From contig NZ_AP028142.1 in NCBI RefSeq assembly GCF_030297675.1, positions 62,001-126,000 of the forward strand: a DNA stretch of 64,000 nt, written 5' to 3'. The stretch is from Polynucleobacter sp. HIN11. Its GTDB lineage: Bacteria; Pseudomonadota; Gammaproteobacteria; Burkholderiales; Burkholderiaceae. Under the pieces are notes generated by a model, which was not told where the DNA came from, did not search any database, and saw only the letters and a program-made list of their open reading frames with translations. Position 1 is the stretch's first letter. Each line of letters opens with the position of its first letter. The position numbers and the translations under genes are program-made. Shown here one piece after another: positions 16,837 to 26,978 of the stretch.

Positions 16837-19800
16837 ATGAATCATCTCGAGTTACGTCCGTCCGCTCAAGGTCTCTACGACCCTCAAAATGAACACGATG
16901 CCTGTGGCGTTGGTTTTGTGGCGCACATCAAGGGCAAGAAATCCCATGACATCATCACTCAAGGATTAAAGATCCTCGAGAACCTCGATCATCGAGGAGC
17001 CGTAGGTGCTGACCCACTGATGGGTGACGGCGCCGGAATACTGATTCAAATTCCTGATGAGCTGTATCGCAGCGAGATGAAAAAGCAGGGGGTCGAGTTG
17101 CCGCCCGTTGGCGAATATGGCGTTGGCATGATCTTTTTGCCTAAAGAGAACGCGTCACGTTTAGCGTGCGAGCAAGAGTTAGAGCGCACAGTACGTCAAG
17201 AAGGACAAATTGTATTGGGTTGGCGCGATGTGCCGATCGATCGTGCTATGCCGATGTCGCCCACCGTGAAAAAAACCGAACCAATCATTCGCCAAATTTT
17301 TATCGGGCGTGGTCGCGACATCATGACCACCGACGCACTCGAGCGTAAGCTCTATGTGATTCGTAAAACAGCAAGTCATGCGATTCAAGATTTGCACCTC
17401 AAGCACGGCAAAGAATATTTTGTGGCATCAATGTCTGCGAGAACCGTCGTATATAAAGGCCTCTTATTGGCTAGTCAAGTGGGCGCCTATTATTGCGATC
17501 TTAAAGATCCCAAAGCAGTGTCAGCTCTAGCATTGGTGCATCAGCGCTTCTCAACCAATACCTTCCCAGCGTGGGAACTAGCTCACCCATACCGTTTGCT
17601 TGCTCACAATGGTGAGATTAATACGGTGAAGGGGAACGTGAACTGGATTAATGCGCGCACGGGCGCGATTAGCTCGCCTGTACTAGGCGATGATTTACAA
17701 AAGCTATGGCCATTGATTTATCCAGGCCAATCGGATACCGCCTCCTTTGATAACTGCCTTGAGCTTTTGGTGATGGCTGGTTATCCGCTTGCGCAAGCCA
17801 TGATGATGATGATTCCAGAGGCATGGGAGCAGCACACCCTCATGGATGAGAACCGCCGCGCCTTTTATGAGTACCACGCTGCCATGATGGAGCCATGGGA
17901 TGGCCCCGCGGCGATGGCATTTACTGATGGGCGTCAGATTGGCGCCACCTTGGATCGCAACGGCTTACGACCAGCACGCTATTACGTGACCGATGATGAT
18001 TTGGTCATCATGGCTTCTGAAGCTGGTGTGTTGCCGATTCCAGAAAATAAGATTGTGCAAAAGTGGCGCTTACAGCCTGGCAAGATGTTCATGATCGACA
18101 TGGATCAAGGCCGCATCATTGATGATGTGGAGTTAAAGAACTCGGTCTCTAAAGCCAAGCCATACAAGAGCTGGATTGATGCGGTGCGCGTGAAGCTCGA
18201 TGAGTTGGATGTGAGCAAAAAAGACACTCAGGATGATGCGAAACACATTCGCCCCGCAGCAAAATTACTCGATCGTCAGCAAGCATTTGGTTATAGCCAG
18301 GAAGATCTCAAATATCTGATGGCACCGATGGCACAGAATGCAGAAGAAGCAATTGGGTCGATGGGCAACGACAGTCCACTTGCGGTTTTATCCGATCGCA
18401 GCAAGTCGCTCTACAACTACTTTAAGCAATTGTTTGCTCAAGTTACTAATCCTCCAATCGATCCGATTCGTGAGAATCTGGTGATGTCTTTGGTGTCCTT
18501 TGTTGGACCAAAGCCCAACCTATTAGATACCAACAATATCAATCCCCCGATGCGTTTGGAGATCAGTCAGCCGGTCTTGGACTTGGATGACATGACCAAG
18601 GTGCGTCATATTGAACATTACACCGGTGGTAAGTTCCGTTCGTATGAATTAGATATTTGTTATCCAGTTGCCTGGGGCAAGGAGGGCATTGAGGCGCGTT
18701 TAGCCTCCTTGTGCGCTGAGGCAACCGATGCAGTGCGCAGCGGTTTCAATATTTTAATTGTGAGCGATCGCCAAGTGGATCGCGAGCATATGGCGATTCC
18801 TGCACTCTTGGCAACCTCGGCGATTCATCAGCATTTGGTGGAGCGCGGTTTACGAACCAGCACTGGCTTAGTGGTGGAGACTGGTAGTGCCCGCGAGGTT
18901 CATCACTTTGCCTTACTTGCAGGGTATGGCGCGGAAGCGATTCATCCCTATTTGGCGATGGAGACCTTGGCTGAGATGGCCAAAGGCCTCTCAGGCGACT
19001 TATCGTCTGAGAAAGCGATTAAGAACTTTGTCAAGGCGATTGGTAAGGGCTTGCAAAAGGTGATGTCGAAAATGGGTATTTCGACTTATATGTCCTATAC
19101 CGGATCGCAAATCTTTGAAGCGATTGGCCTTAATCATGAGCTCATTGATAAGTATTTCAAAGGGACCTCTTCGAACGTAGGCGGAATTGGTGTGTTCGAA
19201 GTTGCTGAAGAAGCCTTACGGATGCACCATGCCGCGTTTGGTGATGATCCTGTATTGGCTGATATGTTGGATGCGGGTGGAGAGTACGCGTATCGGGTAC
19301 GTGGTGAGAAACATATGTGGACACCCGACTCGATTGCAAAGTTACAGCATGCGACTCGCACCGGGCCAGAGAAAGGCTATCAAACCTATAAAGAGTATGC
19401 CAATCTGATTAATGATCAGAGTAAGCGTTTGATGACCTTACGCGGTTTATTTGAGTTCAAGATTGATCCGAACAAAGCCATTCCCCTTGATGAGGTCGAG
19501 CCCGCCAAAGAGATTGTGAAGCGCTTTGCAACCGGCGCTATGTCCTTAGGTTCAATTTCGACCGAGGCTCATGCAACTTTGGCAATCGCAATGAATCGTA
19601 TTGGCGGTAAATCCAACACGGGTGAGGGCGGCGAAGATCCAAATCGCTATGTCAATGAACTCAAAGGGATTCCGATTAAGAAGGGTGAGACCCTCGCTAG
19701 TATTTTGGGCAAGGATGTCGTTGAGGCAGATATTCCATTGCAAGACGGCGACTCATTGCGTTCGAAAATTAAGCAAGTTGCCTCTGGGCGTTTTGGTGTG

Positions 19801-21585
19801 ACCACTGAGTATTTGCGTTCAGCCGATCAGATTCAAATTAAGATGGCCCAAGGCGCAAAGCCAGGCGAGGGCGGTCAATTACCAGGTGGCAAGGTCTCGG
19901 ACTATATTGGACGTCTGCGATTCTCAGTACCAGGCGTAGGTCTGATCTCGCCACCACCGCATCACGACATTTATTCGATTGAGGATTTGGCGCAACTCAT
20001 TCATGACTTAAAGAACGTCAATCCACAAGCCGATGTTTCAGTAAAGCTTGTCTCAGAGGTGGGTGTTGGCACGGTGGCAGCAGGCGTGGCCAAAGCAAAG
20101 TCCGATCACGTCGTGATTGCTGGTCATGATGGTGGTACAGGCGCATCTCCTTTGTCATCGATTAAGCATGCTGGTACACCATGGGAGTTAGGTCTTGCAG
20201 AGACCCAGCAAACATTGGTACTCAATCAGTTGCGTAGTCGTATTCGTGTACAAGCCGATGGTCAAATGAAAACCGGCCGTGATGTTGTGATTGGTGCATT
20301 ACTAGGCGCTGATGAATTTGGTTTTGCTACAGCGCCTTTAGTAGTTGAGGGTTGCATCATGATGCGTAAATGCCATCTCAATACTTGTCCAGTAGGTGTT
20401 GCGACTCAAGACCCCGAGTTGCGTAAGAAGTTTTCAGGCAAACCCGAGCATGTCGTGAATTTCTTTTTCTTCATTGCTGAAGAAGTGCGCGAGATTATGG
20501 CGCAGTTGGGAATTCGGACGTTTGATGAACTGATTGGTCGTGTTGATCTATTGGATACGCGCAAGGGCGTTGATCATTGGAAGGCGCAGGGCTTGGATTT
20601 CAGTAAAGTCTTTGCTCTGCCCAATGTGTCACATGACGAGCCTCGTCACCAAACGCTCACTCAAGATCATGGTTTAGGTGCTGCGCTTGACCATACCTTG
20701 ATCGAGAAGAGTGAGCCAGCCTTAGAGCGTGGCGAGAAGGTCTCTTTCATTGTACCGATCCGCAACGTCAATCGTACGGTGGGGGCGATGCTCTCTGGTG
20801 AGTTAGCAAAACGCTATGGGCATTTGGGTTTGCCTGATGACACGATCCATATTCAGTTAAACGGTACGGCTGGACAAAGTTTTGCAGCATTCTTGGCGCG
20901 CGGAATCACCTTAGATCTCGTGGGCGATGCGAACGACTATGTCGGCAAGGGATTGTCGGGTGGGCGCGTTGTGGTGCGTGCGCCCCATGAGTTCCGGGGC
21001 GACGCGTCCCAAAACATTATTGTGGGTAACACGGTGTTGTATGGCGCGATTGAAGGCGAGGCATTTTTCAATGGCGTGGCGGGTGAGCGTTTTGCAGTGC
21101 GTAACTCCGGATCGATTGCAGTTGTCGAGGGCACCGGTGACCATGGTTGCGAGTACATGACGGGTGGCACAGTTGTCGTTCTTGGAAAGACCGGCCGTAA
21201 CTTTGCCGCAGGCATGAGCGGTGGTATTGCCTATGTCTTTGATGAAGACGGACTCTTTGAGAAGCGTTGTAATACCACGATGGCAACCTTGGAGAAAGTA
21301 CTGCCATCGTCGGAGCAGATTGCGAATATGCCTAAATCCACATGGCATGCACCAGTCAATGTCAAAGAGGGCGGCGAGCGTCAAACCGATGAGCAAATTC
21401 TAAAGACACTGATTGAGCGCCATTTCCGGTACACCGGATCAGAGCGTGCCAAGGCATTGCTAGCCGATTGGGACAAGTCGCGTGCGCGTTTTGTGAAGGT
21501 ATTGCCTACTGAATATAAGCGGGCTCTCGGTGAATTGTGGGAGCGTGCTCAAGGGCAAGATCAAACCAAGCCTGTGATGGCTTGA
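16837..21585 (+). CDS. gltB: Glutamate synthase (NADPH) large subunit
   Basis: 1582 residues. GltB hydrolyses glutamine and channels ammonia to 2-oxoglutarate. The N-terminal nucleophile is Cys23 (ACGVGF), exposed after removal of a propeptide; the class II amidotransferase domain covers about residues 23-430. A central domain follows, then the FMN-binding synthase domain with the 3Fe-4S cysteines Cys1173, Cys1179 and Cys1184 (CHLNTCPVG), and the C-terminal GXGXG beta-helix (about 1290-1500, many Gly-rich repeats). Intact and of normal length. It pairs with gltD 38 bases downstream. Confidence 0.98.
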   Translation: MNHLELRPSAQGLYDPQNEHDACGVGFVAHIKGKKSHDIITQGLKILENLDHRGAVGADPLMGDGAGILIQIPDELYRSEMKKQGVELPPVGEYGVGMIFLPKENASRLACEQELERTVRQEGQIVLGWRDVPIDRAMPMSPTVKKTEPIIRQIFIGRGRDIMTTDALERKLYVIRKTASHAIQDLHLKHGKEYFVASMSARTVVYKGLLLASQVGAYYCDLKDPKAVSALALVHQRFSTNTFPAWELAHPYRLLAHNGEINTVKGNVNWINARTGAISSPVLGDDLQKLWPLIYPGQSDTASFDNCLELLVMAGYPLAQAMMMMIPEAWEQHTLMDENRRAFYEYHAAMMEPWDGPAAMAFTDGRQIGATLDRNGLRPARYYVTDDDLVIMASEAGVLPIPENKIVQKWRLQPGKMFMIDMDQGRIIDDVELKNSVSKAKPYKSWIDAVRVKLDELDVSKKDTQDDAKHIRPAAKLLDRQQAFGYSQEDLKYLMAPMAQNAEEAIGSMGNDSPLAVLSDRSKSLYNYFKQLFAQVTNPPIDPIRENLVMSLVSFVGPKPNLLDTNNINPPMRLEISQPVLDLDDMTKVRHIEHYTGGKFRSYELDICYPVAWGKEGIEARLASLCAEATDAVRSGFNILIVSDRQVDREHMAIPALLATSAIHQHLVERGLRTSTGLVVETGSAREVHHFALLAGYGAEAIHPYLAMETLAEMAKGLSGDLSSEKAIKNFVKAIGKGLQKVMSKMGISTYMSYTGSQIFEAIGLNHELIDKYFKGTSSNVGGIGVFEVAEEALRMHHAAFGDDPVLADMLDAGGEYAYRVRGEKHMWTPDSIAKLQHATRTGPEKGYQTYKEYANLINDQSKRLMTLRGLFEFKIDPNKAIPLDEVEPAKEIVKRFATGAMSLGSISTEAHATLAIAMNRIGGKSNTGEGGEDPNRYVNELKGIPIKKGETLASILGKDVVEADIPLQDGDSLRSKIKQVASGRFGVTTEYLRSADQIQIKMAQGAKPGEGGQLPGGKVSDYIGRLRFSVPGVGLISPPPHHDIYSIEDLAQLIHDLKNVNPQADVSVKLVSEVGVGTVAAGVAKAKSDHVVIAGHDGGTGASPLSSIKHAGTPWELGLAETQQTLVLNQLRSRIRVQADGQMKTGRDVVIGALLGADEFGFATAPLVVEGCIMMRKCHLNTCPVGVATQDPELRKKFSGKPEHVVNFFFFIAEEVREIMAQLGIRTFDELIGRVDLLDTRKGVDHWKAQGLDFSKVFALPNVSHDEPRHQTLTQDHGLGAALDHTLIEKSEPALERGEKVSFIVPIRNVNRTVGAMLSGELAKRYGHLGLPDDTIHIQLNGTAGQSFAAFLARGITLDLVGDANDYVGKGLSGGRVVVRAPHEFRGDASQNIIVGNTVLYGAIEGEAFFNGVAGERFAVRNSGSIAVVEGTGDHGCEYMTGGTVVVLGKTGRNFAAGMSGGIAYVFDEDGLFEKRCNTTMATLEKVLPSSEQIANMPKSTWHAPVNVKEGGERQTDEQILKTLIERHFRYTGSERAKALLADWDKSRARFVKVLPTEYKRALGELWERAQGQDQTKPVMA

Positions 21586-21623
21586 TCACGTGAATTGATT
21601 AATGAAGAATCTTTGGAGTAGGT

Positions 21624-23087
21624 ATGGGTAAAGTCACTGGATTTATGGAATTTGAGCGGGTCGAAGAGACCTATGAAGCGCCGGTCAAACGAATTCATCA
21701 TTACAAAGAATTTGTAGCTGCGCTATCGGATGCGGATGCAAAAGTACAAAGTGCACGTTGTATGGATTGTGGGATTCCGTTTTGCAACAACGGCTGCCCC
21801 GTGAACAACATCATTCCTGACTTTAATGATTTGGTTTATCACAACGATTGGAAAAATGCGATTGAGGTTTTGCATTCAACGAATAACTTTCCAGAGTTCA
21901 CGGGCCGTATTTGCCCAGCACCATGTGAGGCAGCGTGCACTCTTGGGATCAACAAGCTACCAGTAGGTATCAAGTCGATTGAGCATGCCATTATTGATAA
22001 GGCCTGGGCTAACGATTGGGTAAAGCCACAGCCACCTAAAACCAAGACTGGTAAGAAAGTTGCCGTGGTTGGTTCTGGTCCCGCAGGAATGGCAGCAGCT
22101 CAACAGTTAGCGCGAGTTGGTCATGATGTGACCGTTTATGAAAAGAATGATCGGGTCGGTGGTTTACTGCGTTATGGCATTCCCGACTTCAAGATGGAGA
22201 AGTGGTTGATTGACCGACGGGTTGAGCAAATGCAAGCCGAAGGTGTTACTTTTGTAACCGGGGTTTTTGTCGGTAAAGAGACGCTAGGCAAAGAAGTAAA
22301 GAACTATGCTCAAAAAACGGTAAGCCCGCATGAATTACTCAAGAGCTTTGATGCGGTCATTATCAGTGGTGGTGCTGAGCAACCCCGCGATTTGCCAGTC
22401 CCCGGTCGTGAGTTAAGTGGAATTCATTTTGCTCTGGAGTTTTTAATTCCACAAAACAAGGAAGTGGCTGGCGATCTCAAAAATGAGATTCGGGCAACAG
22501 ATAAGCATGTGGTTGTGATCGGTGGTGGTGACACCGGTTCGGATTGCGTAGGCACATCCAATCGGCATGGTGCAAAGCATGTTACGCAGTTTGAGTTATT
22601 GCCTCAGCCGCCTGAAGAAGAGAATAAGCCTTTAGTTTGGCCCTATTGGCCCACTAAACTTCGCACCTCGTCTTCGCATGAAGAAGGTTGCGAGCGCGAC
22701 TGGTCGGTTGCCACCAAGCGGTTTGAAGGCAAAAACGGCAAAGTAGAAAAACTCATTGGGGTGCGTTTAGAGTGGAAAGACGGCAAGATGAGTGAGGTCC
22801 CAAATTCAGAGTTTGAAATCAAGGCCGATTTAGTTTTACTCGCCATGGGTTTTGTTTCCCCAGCACAGCAAATCTTAAATGCTTTTGGTGTAGAAAAAGA
22901 TGCGCGCGGTAATGCAAAGGCTACGACGGATGGTCATCATGCCTATCACACCAATATACCCAAGGTGTTTGCGGCAGGCGATATGCGGCGCGGCCAATCC
23001 TTAGTGGTTTGGGCAATCCGGGAGGGTCGCCAATGCGCCCGTGCGGTCGATGAGTATTTAATGGGGTCGTCGGTATTGCCCCGATAA
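21624..23087 (+). CDS. gltD: Glutamate synthase (NADPH) small subunit
   Basis: 487 residues. GltD takes electrons from NADPH via FAD and passes them through 4Fe-4S clusters to GltB. Cys-rich N-terminus: CMDCGIPFC, GCPVNN and CPAPCEAACTLG carry the cluster ligands. The FAD site is VVGSGPAGMAAAQQLA (about residues 149-164) and the NADPH site is VVIGGGDTGSDCVG. The AGDMRRGQSLVVWAI motif closes the FAD domain. It ends 7 bases before mlaF, so gltBD may be cotranscribed with the Mla genes. Confidence 0.97.
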   Translation: MGKVTGFMEFERVEETYEAPVKRIHHYKEFVAALSDADAKVQSARCMDCGIPFCNNGCPVNNIIPDFNDLVYHNDWKNAIEVLHSTNNFPEFTGRICPAPCEAACTLGINKLPVGIKSIEHAIIDKAWANDWVKPQPPKTKTGKKVAVVGSGPAGMAAAQQLARVGHDVTVYEKNDRVGGLLRYGIPDFKMEKWLIDRRVEQMQAEGVTFVTGVFVGKETLGKEVKNYAQKTVSPHELLKSFDAVIISGGAEQPRDLPVPGRELSGIHFALEFLIPQNKEVAGDLKNEIRATDKHVVVIGGGDTGSDCVGTSNRHGAKHVTQFELLPQPPEEENKPLVWPYWPTKLRTSSSHEEGCERDWSVATKRFEGKNGKVEKLIGVRLEWKDGKMSEVPNSEFEIKADLVLLAMGFVSPAQQILNAFGVEKDARGNAKATTDGHHAYHTNIPKVFAAGDMRRGQSLVVWAIREGRQCARAVDEYLMGSSVLPR

Positions 23088-23094
23088 TCAAGTC

Positions 23095-23928
23095 ATGCCC
23101 ACTAATCTGACCTTAGGTGCGATTGATTTGCCAGTTGTCTCCATTCGGGGGGTGGATTTTTCATATGCCCCGGGTGAGCGTCAAATTTTGGGTGGGCTTC
23201 ATATGGAGTTTCGCCGCGGCCAAGTGGTTGCGGTGATGGGTGGTTCGGGTTGCGGTAAGACTACAGTATTGCGATTGATCGGCGGACAGGTGACAGCTCA
23301 AACGGGTTCGGTGGAGTTTGAGGGTCGTGAGATTTCTGCGATGAATAGTGATGAGCTGATGCAGGCTCGCCGTCGTATGGGCATGCTATTTCAGTTCGGT
23401 GCCTTGTTTACTGATTTGAGTGTGTTTGAGAATGTTGCTTTTCCATTGCGCGAGCACACGAACCTAAGCGAAGAGCTGATTCGTGATTTGGTCCTGATGA
23501 AATTAAACGCAGTGGGTTTACGCGGCGCTCGCGATTTAATGCCATCGCAGATTTCAGGGGGGATGGCGAGACGCGTTGCGCTAGCGCGGGCGATTATTTT
23601 AGACCCACCTCTCATTATGTACGATGAGCCATTTGCGGGACTTGATCCAATTGGTTTAGGGATTACAGCGCGATTAATCCGCAATCTCAATGATGCCTTG
23701 GGTGCAACCAGTATTCTGGTGACACACGATGTCGAAGAGACCTTCGAGATTGCAGACTACGTGTACTTTATTGCCAATGGCAAGATTGGGGCGCAAGGTA
23801 CGCCCGATGAACTCAATCGCTCAACCGATCCCTTTGTTCGCCAGTTTTTAGATGCCTCACCAGAAGGTCCGGTGCCGTTTAATTATCCAGGCCCGGATTT
23901 AGCTAGTGATTTTGGATTGCACCGTTAA
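23095..23928 (+). CDS. mlaF: Mla ABC transporter ATP-binding protein
   Basis: 277 residues. MlaF powers phospholipid transport between the membranes to keep the outer membrane asymmetric. Walker A GGSGCGKTT, Q-loop FQFGALF, signature ISGGMARR, Walker B PLIMYDEPFAGLD and the H-loop THDVEET are all present. The stop overlaps the mlaE start by one base (TAATG). First gene of an mlaF-E-D-A-C-B cluster. Confidence 0.95.
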   Translation: MPTNLTLGAIDLPVVSIRGVDFSYAPGERQILGGLHMEFRRGQVVAVMGGSGCGKTTVLRLIGGQVTAQTGSVEFEGREISAMNSDELMQARRRMGMLFQFGALFTDLSVFENVAFPLREHTNLSEELIRDLVLMKLNAVGLRGARDLMPSQISGGMARRVALARAIILDPPLIMYDEPFAGLDPIGLGITARLIRNLNDALGATSILVTHDVEETFEIADYVYFIANGKIGAQGTPDELNRSTDPFVRQFLDASPEGPVPFNYPGPDLASDFGLHR

Positions 23929-24740
23929 TGAATCTCGAACCAAGCTCTAAGTCAAATCCAATCACGAACACACTGGGCGATCTCGGATTTTTTATTCGTA
24001 AGAATATTACTGGCCTTGGGTATGCCGCTCGGATGTTTGTCTTAGTGCTGATGCGTTCTGGTGCGCTATTTAGGCGACCCCGTCTGGTATCGGATCAAAT
24101 TTTGTTCGTTGGTAATTATTCGTTTGTGATCATTACCGTATCAGGTTTATTTGTTGGTTTTGTATTAGGGTTGCAAGGCTATTACACCTTAACGCGTTAT
24201 GGTTCCGAGCAGGCTCTGGGATTGTTGGTGGCTTTGTCATTGACACGTGAACTAGGTCCCGTGATTACTGCTCTATTGTTTGCGGGTCGTGCTGGCACTT
24301 CGCTCACAGCGGAGATTGGTCTTATGAAAGCCGGAGAGCAGTTATCCGCCATGGAGATGATGGCAGTAGATCCATTACGTCGGGTAATCGCTCCGCGTTT
24401 ATGGGCCGGGATTATTGCGATGCCAATTTTGGCCACCATCTTTACTGCGGTTGGTGTTTTGGGCGGCTATCTAGTGGGCGTACCCCTGATTGGGGTCGAT
24501 AGCGGTGCATTTTGGTCCCAAATGCAAGGTGGTGTTGATTTATTTGATGACATTGCCAATGGCTTTATCAAAAGCATTGTCTTTGGGGTGGCCGTGACAT
24601 TTATTGCCCTTTATCAGGGGTATGAGTCAAAGCCTACTCCGGAGGGAGTGTCGCAAGCGACTACGAGGACTGTGGTGCTCTCGTCTTTAGCAGTGTTGGC
24701 ATTGGACTTTTTATTGACCGCGATGATGTTCTCCAATTAA
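23928..24740 (+). CDS. mlaE: Mla ABC transporter permease
   Basis: 270 residues with about five to six hydrophobic segments. MlaE/YrbE permease signatures include VGFVLGLQGYY, SLTRELGPVITALLFAGRAG (in parts) and GTSLTAEIGLMKAGEQLSAMEMM (in parts). It forms the membrane core that binds MlaD and MlaF. Coupled to mlaF by a one-base overlap. Confidence 0.96.
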   Translation: MNLEPSSKSNPITNTLGDLGFFIRKNITGLGYAARMFVLVLMRSGALFRRPRLVSDQILFVGNYSFVIITVSGLFVGFVLGLQGYYTLTRYGSEQALGLLVALSLTRELGPVITALLFAGRAGTSLTAEIGLMKAGEQLSAMEMMAVDPLRRVIAPRLWAGIIAMPILATIFTAVGVLGGYLVGVPLIGVDSGAFWSQMQGGVDLFDDIANGFIKSIVFGVAVTFIALYQGYESKPTPEGVSQATTRTVVLSSLAVLALDFLLTAMMFSN

Positions 24741-24775
24741 AGCGTAGGACAAGATCGGAATAAACTAGGATTCTT

Positions 24776-25270
24776 ATGAAAAAAAGTGCAATTGATATTT
24801 GGGTCGGGTTATTCGTAACGATCGGCATGTTAGCCATGCTTTTTCTGGCACTTAAGGTGGGCAATATGAGTGCTGTGTCATTTGCGCCAACGTATACGGT
24901 CTCGGCCCGCTTTGACAATATTGGTGGCTTAAAGCCGCGTGCACCGGTAAAAAGTGCTGGCGTTGTGGTCGGCCGTATTTCAACGATTCAGTTTGATGAC
25001 TCGACCTATCAGGCCACAGTGACGATGACGATTGAAAAGGCCTATCAGTTTCCCAAAGATTCCTCGGCAAAGATCTTAACGTCAGGATTGTTAGGCGAGC
25101 AATACATTGGTCTTGAAGCGGGTGGTGATGAGCAAATGCTCGCCGATGGGGGCAAGATTACTCAAACCCAATCAGCCATTGTTCTAGAAAATCTCATTAG
25201 CCAATTTCTATACAACAAGGCAGCGGATACTGGCCAGGACAAAGGCGATACCAAGTCGGGCACCAAATAA
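24776..25270 (+). CDS. mlaD: Mla system MCE-domain protein
   Basis: 164 residues. One N-terminal transmembrane anchor (about residues 8-28) is followed by an MCE domain: TVSARFDNIGGLKPRAPVKSAGV (in parts), VGRISTIQF, and ILTSGLLGEQYIGLE. MlaD hexamers form the periplasmic lipid conduit above MlaFE. Length and layout match the family. Confidence 0.96.
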   Translation: MKKSAIDIWVGLFVTIGMLAMLFLALKVGNMSAVSFAPTYTVSARFDNIGGLKPRAPVKSAGVVVGRISTIQFDDSTYQATVTMTIEKAYQFPKDSSAKILTSGLLGEQYIGLEAGGDEQMLADGGKITQTQSAIVLENLISQFLYNKAADTGQDKGDTKSGTK

Positions 25271-25297
25271 TCTCATTATTTAAGAACTAAAACCATT

Positions 25298-26035
25298 GTG
25301 ATTTTTCTAAAGCGCCTGTGCGTTACTCTTCTGAGCCTTTGCATCATCGGATGTGCGAGTATCCCGGCAGGCAGCGAGCCATCGCCGCACGATCCTTGGG
25401 AGTCCTTTAATCGCTCAGTTTTCTCTTTCAATGAAGGATTGGATGAGTATTTGTTAAAGCCAATCACCAAAGGCTATCGATTTATTCTGCCAAAGCCAGC
25501 GCAGCAAGGCATTGATAACTTTTTTGGTAACTACCGCGACATCTACACTTCCGTGAATAATTTATTGCAAGGCAATGTCAGTATGGCCTTTAGTGATCTA
25601 ATGCGGGTGGTCGTTAATACCATTTTTGGATTAGGTGGGTTTATTGATATGGCCACACCGGGTGGCTTAGAAAAACACAAAGCGGATTTTGGGCAGACCT
25701 TTGGTGTTTGGGGTGTTCCGCCAGGACCCTATGTGGTCTTGCCGTTTTTTGGGCCAAGCAATGTACGCGATACCTTTGGTACCGCAGTCGATTTAGAAAC
25801 CGATTATCTTTTCCGTCTCTTGCCGGACGTAGCCTTGCGTAATAGTTTGACGGGATTGCGGATTGTTAATGCCCGTAATAACTACTATGAGGCAGGCGAT
25901 CTTTTGGAAGGTGCGGCGATTGATAAGTACACCTTTACACGTGATGCCTATATTCAGAGGCGTCAGTATCAAATTGATCAGGCTAAAGAGGGTAAGGAGC
26001 CTCCTGCCCCAGTCTATGAGAACCCCTACGAGTAA
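25298..26035 (+). CDS. mlaA: Outer-membrane lipoprotein MlaA (VacJ)
   Basis: 245 residues from a GTG start (no suitable ATG). Lipoprotein signal with lipobox IIGC (Cys19). The VacJ core is evident: DPWESFNRSVFSFNEGLD, YRDIYTSVNNLLQGN, GGFIDMATPGGLEKH and QTFGVWGVPPGPYVVLP (in parts). MlaA removes phospholipid from the outer leaflet together with porins. In betaproteobacteria it is often inside the mla operon, as here; in E. coli it is elsewhere. Confidence 0.95.
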   Translation: MIFLKRLCVTLLSLCIIGCASIPAGSEPSPHDPWESFNRSVFSFNEGLDEYLLKPITKGYRFILPKPAQQGIDNFFGNYRDIYTSVNNLLQGNVSMAFSDLMRVVVNTIFGLGGFIDMATPGGLEKHKADFGQTFGVWGVPPGPYVVLPFFGPSNVRDTFGTAVDLETDYLFRLLPDVALRNSLTGLRIVNARNNYYEAGDLLEGAAIDKYTFTRDAYIQRRQYQIDQAKEGKEPPAPVYENPYE

Positions 26036-26085
26036 ATGGTTCAAAGAGACTAAAATTGTTTCTTTACCTTTTTGATCGGTTTATC

Positions 26086-26712
26086 GTGAAAACAGCCTTT
26101 CTAACATTTTTTGCCTTTTTGCTTTCAGGCGCGCTTGGGATTGCCAACGCCCAAAATGCACCAGACTCTAATACACCTGATGGTCTTATCAAAATGATCG
26201 TGGCTGATGTGATGGCCTCCGTGAAAGCCGACCCTGAAATCCAGAAAGGCAATATTCCTCGCGTCGTGGATTTAGTCGAAAAGAAAATTGTTCCCTACAC
26301 GGATATGCGCAGAACCACGCAATTGGCCATGGGAAGAAATTGGAGTAAGGCAACCCCAGAGCAGCAAAATCAATTGATTGCCGAGTTCAAGTCTTTATTG
26401 ATTCGCACTTATTCAGGAGCCTTAAGTCAGTTGCGTGATCAAACGGTTCAATACAAACCCTTTCGTGCAAATCCGAGTGACACCGATGTGATCGTTCGCA
26501 CCGTGGTGATTGGTAAATCGGATCCCATTCCCTTGGACTATCGCCTTGAGAAAACCAATGATGGCTGGAAAGTTTATGACATCAACATTATGGGGGCTTG
26601 GTTAATTGAGGCTTACCGAAATCAATTTACCAATCAAATTAGCCAAAACGGTGTCGAAGGCTTGATCAAGTTTTTGCAAGAGCGCAATGCGATGTTGGCA
26701 GGTAAGAAGTAA
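26086..26712 (+). CDS. mlaC: Periplasmic phospholipid-binding protein MlaC
   Basis: 208 residues from a GTG at 26086, chosen because it gives a standard signal peptide (MKTAFLTFF...ANAQ). A TTG at 26056 would add ten residues of unlikely sequence. The Tol-Tol-Ttg2D/MlaC core has VDLVEKKIVPYTDMRRTTQLAMGRNW (in parts), EFKSLLIRTYSGAL and VYDINIMGAWLIEAYR. It shuttles phospholipids between MlaA and MlaD. Confidence 0.93.
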   Translation: MKTAFLTFFAFLLSGALGIANAQNAPDSNTPDGLIKMIVADVMASVKADPEIQKGNIPRVVDLVEKKIVPYTDMRRTTQLAMGRNWSKATPEQQNQLIAEFKSLLIRTYSGALSQLRDQTVQYKPFRANPSDTDVIVRTVVIGKSDPIPLDYRLEKTNDGWKVYDINIMGAWLIEAYRNQFTNQISQNGVEGLIKFLQERNAMLAGKK

Positions 26713-26714
26713 AT

Positions 26715-26975
26715 ATGAGTTTTGCTTTACCTCACCAAGTTAACCAGACGAATGCCGAGAAGATTACAAAGCAGGGTAGTGAGGCATTTACTAAGGATTA
26801 TCAAGTCGATTGTTCTGCCCTGTCTGACTTTGATTCAAGTGTACTGGCGGTTTTGCTCGCATGGCGTCGTCAGCTCCAAAAGCGCAATCAATCCTTGGTG
26901 GTATTAAATCCTCCTGCGAAGTTAAAAGTGCTCGCTGGTGTCTACGGAGTGACTGATCTTTTAGGACTTCAATAA
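26715..26975 (+). CDS. mlaB: STAS-domain protein MlaB
   Basis: 86 residues, a lone STAS domain. MlaB binds MlaF in the cytoplasm and stabilises the transporter. The DCSALSDFDSSVLAVLLAWRR segment (in parts) carries the conserved D-S-S pattern around the STAS helix. Starts 2 bases after mlaC and ends 3 bases before the next ABC gene. Confidence 0.88.
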   Translation: MSFALPHQVNQTNAEKITKQGSEAFTKDYQVDCSALSDFDSSVLAVLLAWRRQLQKRNQSLVVLNPPAKLKVLAGVYGVTDLLGLQ

Positions 26976-26978
26976 TTT

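Noticed and set aside
20911..21396. 161-residue open frame antisense to gltB
   Set aside because: Lies wholly inside the conserved GXGXG domain of gltB on the other strand; no ribosome binding site or recognisable protein. A shadow of codon bias.
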